DNA of 9,580 nt from JAYENY01 sp964563465 (GTDB taxonomy: Bacteria; Patescibacteriota; Minisyncoccia; Minisyncoccales; PEYH01): contig CAZLVZ010000019.1 of NCBI GenBank assembly GCA_964563465.1, positions 1 to 9,580 of the forward strand, in the 5' to 3' direction. Made by a program: the position numbers and the translations under genes. Shown here piece by piece: positions 4,507 to 9,580 of the stretch; the first letter of the stretch is position 1; the number at the start of each line of letters is the position of its first letter. Below the pieces are notes generated by a model. It worked only from the letters and a program-made list of their open reading frames with translations, had not been told where the DNA came from and ran no database searches.

Positions 4507-5430
4507 TTACATAATACAAAAGTCAGAAAATTGGGTTTGCGGTTTACGGAAGTAATGCGAATAGGAATCAACTCGGGCAAACATTGGTCCCTTTTTTATT
4601 TTCTCCAAGAATATTTGGAGATTTTTTTCTTTTCCTTGGGCTATTATTTCTATTTCTTTGCCATCAGGAAAATTTTCTGCTTGGCCGGTTAGTTGTAATC
4701 TGGTGGCCCATCTTCGTGAGGTATCGCGAAAAAATACTTTTTGAACTCGGCCTTGGGCCTTAAAACAAAGTTCTAAAAAATCAGAATCTAAATTCTCTAT
4801 TTTAATTGCTTCATTGATTGTAAATTTTCCTACTTTTGTGCGAGTTAATTCTTTGAGATAAGCCCCTGTTTTGAGTATTTTGCCTAAATCATTGGCAAAG
4901 CTTCGGACATAGAATCCAGATTTAACTATTAATTTTATTTCAATTTTAGGAGGGCTGTAATCAAGAAGTTCAATTTTAGATACAAATACCTTTTTTGATT
5001 GAATTTTTACTTCTTTTCCGGCCCGAGCTAATTTATATGCTGGTTGACCTGATATTTTAACGGCTGAAAAAGATGGGGGAGTTTGTAAAAATTCTCCTTC
5101 AAATTGTTTTAATGTTTTTAGAAGTGTTTCTTTTGAAGGAAATCCTAAATCATTAACAATGCTTTTTGATAATTTTCCTTCAGCGTCGTAAGTATCAGAA
5201 GTGGCACCTAAAATAATCGTAGCAACGTATTCTTTCTCTTGGCCTTTCAAAAAATTAGTTAATTGTTTTGTTCCTTCTTTTTCAATGCCAATAATCAAAA
5301 CTCCTTCAGCTAAAGGATCAAGCGTTCCGCCATGTCCGATTTTCTTGACATTAAGGCGCTTTTTAATTTCTCTTATAACATCGTAAGATGTTTGTCCTTT
5401 TTCTTTGTAAAAAACCGAAATTCCTTTCAT
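4507..5430 (-). CDS. truB: TruB tRNA pseudouridine-55 synthase fused to an acylphosphatase domain
   Basis: Starting at the ATG at 5430 the protein has 307 aa. It begins MKGISVFYKEKGQTSYDVI, the normal TruB N-terminus; a TTG 66 bp upstream would only add unrelated residues. The catalytic domain (1 to about 216) has GHGGTLDPLAEG with nucleophile D38, EKEYVATI with Y68, and GFYVRSFANDLG with R176. It converts U55 of tRNA T-loops to pseudouridine. No PUA-like region is visible. Instead residues about 217-296 (nt 4782-4543) are a full acylphosphatase domain: FKAQGRVQKVFFRDTSRRWA with catalytic R235, then LTGQAENFPDGKEIEIIAQG with catalytic N253, and KKGPMFARVDS. Both acylphosphatase catalytic residues are intact, so it should hydrolyse acyl phosphates. 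The join is in one open frame without a stop. No SD is visible before the ATG. Both domain calls are firm; why they are joined is unknown. Confidence 0.92.
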   Translation of the reverse strand: MKGISVFYKEKGQTSYDVIREIKKRLNVKKIGHGGTLDPLAEGVLIIGIEKEGTKQLTNFLKGQEKEYVATIILGATSDTYDAEGKLSKSIVNDLGFPSKETLLKTLKQFEGEFLQTPPSFSAVKISGQPAYKLARAGKEVKIQSKKVFVSKIELLDYSPPKIEIKLIVKSGFYVRSFANDLGKILKTGAYLKELTRTKVGKFTINEAIKIENLDSDFLELCFKAQGRVQKVFFRDTSRRWATRLQLTGQAENFPDGKEIEIIAQGKEKNLQIFLEKIKKGPMFARVDSYSHYFRKPQTQFSDFCIM

Positions 5431-5466
5431 AATCAAATCGTATTTTATTTCAGTGTAACATAGATT

Positions 5467-5488
5467 TTTTAAACCGTGCGGTTTAAAA
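5467..5488. promoter_or_regulatory. 22-bp perfect palindrome between truB and the ACP-like unit
   Basis: Arms TTTTAAACCG and CGGTTTAAAA flank a central TG. It lies two bases upstream of the -35 of the plus-strand promoter (5490) and 37 bp upstream of the truB ATG on the other strand. It is a candidate operator for a dimeric regulator of one or both genes, or a hairpin in the truB leader. Its short G+C core makes terminator action unlikely. Confidence 0.5.
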
Positions 5489-5489
5489 T

Positions 5490-5518
5490 TTGACAATAAT
5501 TATAAAATATCTTAGGAT
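5490..5518 (+). promoter_or_regulatory. Promoter of the ACP-like gene pair
   Basis: TTGACA (5490-5495), a 17-nt spacer and TAGGAT (5513-5518) predict a start near 5525 and a leader of about 57 nt, which contains a T-rich run (5537-5545). The -35 is perfect; the -10 has two mismatches. Confidence 0.6.
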
Positions 5519-5581
5519 AATTTTAGTATCTTTTCAATTTTTTTTGGGATTAAATCTTACTTTAATAAAACGGAGGGCAAA

Positions 5582-5860
5582 ATGGCAAGCACGGGCAAGC
5601 GAGTGAGAGTAGTTTTTGCAGAGATAGTAGGCAAGAAAGCGGAATCAATTCAAAACACTGATAAATTGATTCATTATGGCTATGGTCCGGCTAACTTTTT
5701 TTCACTCTTTGAGAAGATTGAGGAAGGGTTAAATGAGAGTTTTGTAATTTTCGATAGTGATATCGCGGACATGATGGAACTTGAGACAGTTAAAGACCTG
5801 ATAAACTTGGTTCAAAAGATATCAGGAGAACAGAAAAAGGAGGTGAAAAATCGTGGATAA
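5582..5860 (+). CDS. Acyl-carrier-protein-like protein lacking the phosphopantetheine serine
   Basis: This 92-aa acidic helical protein has the size and pattern of an acyl carrier protein. The second-helix stretch (FFSLFEKIEEGL, 39-50) and the C-terminal TVKDLINLVQKI (69-80) match the ACP TVGDAI-type ending. At the place where ACPs carry D-S-L the sequence reads GYGPAN (33-38), so the serine that accepts the prosthetic group is replaced, with P36 aligning to it. It should therefore not be a working carrier unless it is modified elsewhere. A strong SD, GGAGGG (5572-5577), precedes the ATG by 4 nt, unlike most genes here. It overlaps the next gene by 8 bp and both are more G+C-rich than their neighbours. 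The ACP fold is an inference from a weak match. Confidence 0.6.
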   Translation: MASTGKRVRVVFAEIVGKKAESIQNTDKLIHYGYGPANFFSLFEKIEEGLNESFVIFDSDIADMMELETVKDLINLVQKISGEQKKEVKNRG

Positions 5861-6110
5861 GAATCTGATTGCTAACAAGGTGCGTGCTATCGTTTATAGA
5901 ATACTATTGGTTGATTCCAAGCAGGTCACCGACGCGTCTTCGTTTGTTGAGGATTTAGGAGCCGATCTTTCGGATATCTCAGTATTGATTTTTGAGCTTG
6001 AAATGGAGTTTGAGATTGAAATTTCTAACAAAGACGCGGAGAATATCTTAACCAATGTTGGCGAGGCCATTGCCTATATCCAACATCGATTCGAACAATT
6101 GGAATCTTAG
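5853..6110 (+). CDS. Acyl carrier protein homologue with a shifted DLS motif
   Basis: This 85-aa protein matches acyl carrier proteins along its whole length: SSFVEDLGAD (29-38), ISVLIFELEMEFEIEI (42-57), SNKDAENILTNVGEAIAYI (58-76). The universal D-S-L reads D38-L39-S40 (codons GAT CTT TCG at 5964-5972), so the serine lies one residue downstream of its normal place with no change in overall spacing. Carrier transferases recognise the helix around that serine, so modification is doubtful. The start is GTG at 5853, set by a full SD, AAGGAGGTGA (5837-5846), 6 nt upstream. That SD lies inside the previous gene, and translation is coupled through an 8-bp overlap. By hand count G+C is about 40%, against roughly 30% around it. 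No fatty-acid or polyketide gene is nearby. A chaperone or adaptor role is possible but unsupported. Confidence 0.8.
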   Translation: MDKNLIANKVRAIVYRILLVDSKQVTDASSFVEDLGADLSDISVLIFELEMEFEIEISNKDAENILTNVGEAIAYIQHRFEQLES

Positions 6111-6122
6111 AACTAAAATCAC

Positions 6123-6162
6123 GCGCCGGGCGGCAGTCATTGCTTCCGGCGTCTTATTTTTT
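6123..6162 (+). terminator. Intrinsic terminator after the ACP-like pair
   Basis: The outer stem is CGCCGG (6124-6129) with CCGGCG (6146-6151), plus a G-T pair outside. An inner GCA/TGC stem closes a GTCAT loop, and TCTTATTTTTT follows. It begins 12 bp after the stop at 6110 and closes a self-contained promoter-to-terminator unit. Confidence 0.8.
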
Positions 6163-6221
6163 AACGTTACTCGGTTAGAGGTTTATGTCTTGGCAAGTTG
6201 AAAGATAAAAGGAATTAAAGT

Positions 6222-9200
6222 ATGATTGAGGCACGCAAGACAATAAAAATGGCAGAAGAAATAATAAAATCAAAATATTTAGAGGGATTAAATCCCGAAC
6301 AGAAAGAGGCGGTTCTTTATAAAGATGGGCCTCTTTTGATTATTGCAGGCGCTGGCACTGGGAAAACAACGGTTATTACGAAACGATTGGCTTATCTTGT
6401 AGAAAGCAAGTTAGCCAATTCGCAGGAAATTTTAGCTGTTACTTTTACAGAAAAGGCAGCTGGTGAGATGGAGGAACGGATTGACCAACTTTTACCTTTT
6501 GGCTATTTGGATCTTTGGGTTTCAACTTTTCATTCTTTTTGTGAAAGAATTTTAAAAGAGCACGGTTTAGATATTGGTCTTTCAACCGATTTTAAACTTT
6601 TGGACCAAACCGCAGCATGGCTTTTAATGCGTCAAAATTTAGATAAGTTTAATTTAGATTATTATAAGCCATTAGGAAATCCTACAAAATTTATTCGGGC
6701 TTTGCTTTCGCATTTTTCTCATTGTAAAGATGAGGTTATTTCGCCAGAAGACTATCTTAAGTATGCGGACGATACAAAAAGAAATTTTGATGATGGAATT
6801 TTTGTAAGCAAGGCAGGTGATAAGCGAGAAAAAATAGATCAAAAAGAAGCAGAGATTGAACAGCAAAGAATTCAAGAGATAGCCAACGCTTATCATGTTT
6901 ATCAACAAATGCTTTTGGAAAATAATGCATTAGATTTTGGTGATTTAATAAATTATTGTTTGAAATTATTTCAAAAAAGACCAGCAATTTTGAAAAAATA
7001 TCAAGAACAATTTAAATATATTTTAGTTGACGAATTCCAAGATACTAATTGGGCGCAATATGAACTTATTAAACTTTTAAGTGCGCCGAGAAACAATGTT
7101 ACTGTTTCTTTTGACGATGACCAGTCACTATATCGCTGGCGCGGTGCTTCTCTAAGTAATATATTAAATTTTAAAAATGATTATCCCAATAGCAAAGAAG
7201 TTGTTTTGGTAAATAATTATCGTTCAGCGCAAGAAATTCTTGATTTGTCTTATCGATTTATTCAACTTAACAATCCTAATCGTTTAGAATATCAGTTGAA
7301 TCAAAATAAAGAGATTAAAGAACAAGCCGATAAACAAGGGGTAGATATTGGTAATTTTAAAAAAATAGATAAACAGCTAAAAGCTCAAACAAAGGAGAAG
7401 GGAATTGTTAAGCATCTTCATTTTAAATCGTTAGACGATGAGGCCAGAGGCGTGGCTAAAAAAATTACTGACTTGGCGAAGAGAAATAAAAGAATAAATT
7501 TTTCTGATTTTGTGATTCTTGTAAGAGCTAATAACTCAGCCAATGTTTTTTGTAAAGCGTTAGAGAAAGAACGCATTCCTTATGAATTTTTAGCTTCTCG
7601 CGGACTTTATTCTCAACCAGTTATTTTAGACATCATTTCTTATTTTAAAATGCTTGATAACTATCATGAAAGCTCGGCTTTAAACCGACTTTTAAATTTG
7701 CCTATTTTTAATATCTCTTGGGAAGATTTATCAAAAATAAATAGATTTAGCGAAAAGAAAGGAGAATCAACTTACGAAACTTTGAATGAGATTTCATTAG
7801 TAAAGGGATTAACCGAAGGAACAATTCAACAAATTAAATTGTTATTGGATTTAATTAAGAAACATTCCGAAGAGTCAAGAAGTAAAAATATTAATGAGAT
7901 TTTTTTATCTTTCCTAAAGGATTCTGGATATTTGAAATTTATCATTAAAGGAGGGAACGAAAGAGACATAGAGCTTATCACCCAATTTTATAAAAAGATA
8001 AAAATATTTGAAGAAAACGAACTTGAACCAACTGTTTCAACCTTTGTTAAAGAAATCAACATGGAACTTGAATCGGGTGAGACTGGAACGCTTAATCTTG
8101 ATATAGAAAAAGGACCTGATGCCGTTCGCATAATGACTATTCATGGGGCAAAGGGGCTTGAATTTGAATATGTTTTTATTCCCAACCTTGTTGATAAACG
8201 ATTTCCAACTATCGAGAGGAAAGAACAAATAGAGATTCCTCAAAAATTAGTAAAAGAAATTTTACCGAAAGGAGATATTCATCTTCAAGAAGAAAGAAGA
8301 CTTTTTTATGTGGCAATGACAAGGGCGAGAAAAGGAGTTTTCTTTACTTCGGCAGACGATTATGGAGGAATTAGAAAGAAAAAACTTTCAAGATTTTTGA
8401 AAGAATTAAATTTAGATTCTTCTACGCTAAAGAGAGATGAAACTTTTTTAACAGATCCAGTCGTTGCACAAGACAATTGTATAAAAAAAGAGAAAAGAGA
8501 AAAACTATCTCGTCATTTTTCTTTTTCCCAGTTTACTGCTTTTGAGAAATGTCCATTGCAATACAAGTTTGCCCATATTTTAAGAGTGCCTCACAGAGGA
8601 ACCGCTGTTTTTAGTTTTGGTAAAACGATACATCATTCTTTGTATGAATTTATTAAATCATTTATTGAAAAAAGAGATATAAATCAAACAGATTTATTTC
8701 AATCAAACTTAGCTTCATCTTTAAAAATAGACGCGAGCAAAGAGTTGAAAAATCTTTTGGAAATTTATGAAAATAGTTGGATAGACGAATGGTATGAAGA
8801 CAAAAAACAAAAACAAGAATATTATAAATTAGGAAAAGAGATATTGAAAATTTTTTTAAAGGATTTTATTAAAGACCCGCCAAAGATTATAATCGCTCAA
8901 GGCATACTTGGGTTAGAAATGGATTTTCGTTTGAAAATAAATAATGATACAATAAGAGGCAAGATAGATAGGATAGACGAATTACCAGATGGAACTTTAG
9001 AAATTATTGATTACAAAACTGGAGCAGTAAAAGAAAAACTTCAAAAGAAAGACAGAGAGCAACTTTTAATTTACCAGTTAGCTGGTAAGGAGATATTAGA
9101 CCAGATGCCAGAAAAGATGAGTTTTTATTATTTAAATGATAATAAGAAATTATCTTTTACCAGTACGGAACAAGAAAGGGAAGAATTTAAGGGAAAACTT

Positions 9201-9305
9201 ATAGATAAAATTGAAAAAATAAAAAAGAGTGATTTCAAGGCAACACCGGGCTGGAATTGTAAATTTTGTGATTTTAAAGATATTTGTGAGTTTAGAAAAC
9301 TTTAA
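6222..9305 (+). CDS. UvrD/PcrA-type helicase fused to a RecB/AddB-like 4Fe-4S nuclease
   Basis: This 1027-aa protein acts on DNA as a 3'-5' translocase-helicase joined to a nuclease. Superfamily 1 helicase motifs appear in order: Q motif LNPEQKEAV (23-31), Walker A GAGTGKT (43-49), TFTEKAAGEMEERI (74-87), STFHSF (101-106), Walker B VDEFQDT (269-275), SFDDDQSLYRWRGA (296-309), NNYRS (331-335), TIHGAKGLEFEYVF (639-652) and RRLFYVAMTRARKG (692-705). The C-terminal domain (about 766-1027) is a PD-(D/E)XK nuclease: H804, D916 in GKIDRID, D930-x-K932 in IIDYKTG, and the iron-sulfur cysteines C777, C1013, C1016 and C1022. This architecture resembles AddA/AddB- or RecB-type end-processing enzymes in a single chain, so a role in double-strand-break repair or degradation of foreign DNA is likely. 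The ATG at 6222 has a weak AAAGGA; M10 at 6249 is an alternative start. Confidence 0.92.
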   Translation: MIEARKTIKMAEEIIKSKYLEGLNPEQKEAVLYKDGPLLIIAGAGTGKTTVITKRLAYLVESKLANSQEILAVTFTEKAAGEMEERIDQLLPFGYLDLWVSTFHSFCERILKEHGLDIGLSTDFKLLDQTAAWLLMRQNLDKFNLDYYKPLGNPTKFIRALLSHFSHCKDEVISPEDYLKYADDTKRNFDDGIFVSKAGDKREKIDQKEAEIEQQRIQEIANAYHVYQQMLLENNALDFGDLINYCLKLFQKRPAILKKYQEQFKYILVDEFQDTNWAQYELIKLLSAPRNNVTVSFDDDQSLYRWRGASLSNILNFKNDYPNSKEVVLVNNYRSAQEILDLSYRFIQLNNPNRLEYQLNQNKEIKEQADKQGVDIGNFKKIDKQLKAQTKEKGIVKHLHFKSLDDEARGVAKKITDLAKRNKRINFSDFVILVRANNSANVFCKALEKERIPYEFLASRGLYSQPVILDIISYFKMLDNYHESSALNRLLNLPIFNISWEDLSKINRFSEKKGESTYETLNEISLVKGLTEGTIQQIKLLLDLIKKHSEESRSKNINEIFLSFLKDSGYLKFIIKGGNERDIELITQFYKKIKIFEENELEPTVSTFVKEINMELESGETGTLNLDIEKGPDAVRIMTIHGAKGLEFEYVFIPNLVDKRFPTIERKEQIEIPQKLVKEILPKGDIHLQEERRLFYVAMTRARKGVFFTSADDYGGIRKKKLSRFLKELNLDSSTLKRDETFLTDPVVAQDNCIKKEKREKLSRHFSFSQFTAFEKCPLQYKFAHILRVPHRGTAVFSFGKTIHHSLYEFIKSFIEKRDINQTDLFQSNLASSLKIDASKELKNLLEIYENSWIDEWYEDKKQKQEYYKLGKEILKIFLKDFIKDPPKIIIAQGILGLEMDFRLKINNDTIRGKIDRIDELPDGTLEIIDYKTGAVKEKLQKKDREQLLIYQLAGKEILDQMPEKMSFYYLNDNKKLSFTSTEQEREEFKGKLIDKIEKIKKSDFKATPGWNCKFCDFKDICEFRKL

Positions 9306-9344
9306 TAATTAATAATCAATTATAATTAATCATTGATAAGTTAT

Positions 9345-9580
9345 ATGGCTGGTAATAAAATTTTTGGTGGTATTCTATTGGTGTTAGGTATATTTATTAT
9401 TCTATGGGGGCTTTATTCCTCATATAGCATTTTTAAGGGTAACGCTGTTTTGCCTCAAGTTTTTAAGTCCACGGAATTAATGGGAGAAGACATATTAATT
9501 CAAGAAAGCAATACAACGAACCTAACACCAGAAGAAATTCAAAAGAATATGGAAAAAGCAGTAGGGGAGCAATTAGCAAA
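9345..9580 (+). CDS. Membrane-anchored hypothetical protein, cut by the window end
   Basis: An open frame runs from the ATG at 9345 to the end of the window (78 codons visible, no stop). It begins MAGNKIFGGILLVLGIFII and continues LWGLYSSYSIF, giving one strong N-terminal transmembrane segment (about residues 6-29). A hydrophilic part follows: GNAVLPQVFKSTELMGEDIL, then the charged helix LTPEEIQKNMEKAVGEQLAK. The short N-terminus with one lysine before the helix suggests either an uncleaved anchor or the first of several membrane segments. I do not recognise the family. It starts 39 bp after the helicase-nuclease stop in AT-only-looking DNA without a terminator, so it may be co-transcribed. 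No clear SD is present. Confidence 0.65.
   Translation, partial: MAGNKIFGGILLVLGIFIILWGLYSSYSIFKGNAVLPQVFKSTELMGEDILIQESNTTNLTPEEIQKNMEKAVGEQLA

Noticed and set aside
5431..5496. Longer TruB from a TTG start at 5496
   Set aside because: The added 22 residues do not resemble TruB, the palindrome at 5467-5488 lies within them, and the ATG at 5430 gives the normal family N-terminus.
1..9580. CRISPR arrays, tRNA genes, transposases or integrase sites
   Set aside because: No regularly spaced repeats, cloverleaf sequences, transposase motifs or flanking inverted repeats could be seen; the only direct repeats are those listed.

Overview
The window looks like chromosomal DNA from an AT-rich bacterium with a small genome, most plausibly a Patescibacteria/CPR member of the Parcubacteria kind. 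This rests on several things: about 30% G+C; tight packing; most genes without a Shine-Dalgarno (SD) sequence; all visible stops TAA or TAG, with no in-frame TGA, so no sign of the UGA=Gly code; and a gene set common in that group (short TruB, small zincin, UvrD helicase fused to an Fe-S nuclease). The lineage call is an inference.

Layout. (1) 1-2614 is a defence/toxin-antitoxin block. A plus-strand MNT-HEPN pair (182-1127) has a near-consensus promoter, two tandem palindromic operators and its own terminator. A minus-strand AbiEii-AbiEi pair (2506-1218) follows, in reverse of the usual gene order. Copies of a terminator-tail repeat lie before, between and after the modules: two are 29/30 identical and the third is partial. 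(2) 2628-4187 holds a small zinc metallopeptidase and tgt, with a perfect hairpin that buries the tgt SD between them. (3) 4188-4506 is a G+C-rich island of six hairpins behind a strong minus-strand promoter. I interpret it as an undescribed structured RNA of about 250 nt. (4) 5430-4507 is truB, in which a complete acylphosphatase domain follows the catalytic domain and no PUA-like region is visible. (5) 5490-6162 is a self-contained unit (promoter, two SD-led genes, terminator) of higher G+C. It encodes two acyl-carrier-protein-like proteins, both lacking the canonical DSL phosphopantetheine serine. (6) 6222-9305 is a UvrD-type helicase fused to a RecB/AddB-type 4Fe-4S nuclease. It is followed by the start of a membrane-anchored protein cut by the window end.

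Working together: the MNT-HEPN and AbiE modules should each be autoregulated phage-defence or stabilisation units. tgt and truB modify tRNA (queuosine-family base at G34, pseudouridine 55). The helicase-nuclease is likely the cell's DNA-end processing or repair enzyme. The strongest candidates for something new are the minus-strand RNA at 4186-4439, the TruB-acylphosphatase fusion and the serine-less ACP pair.
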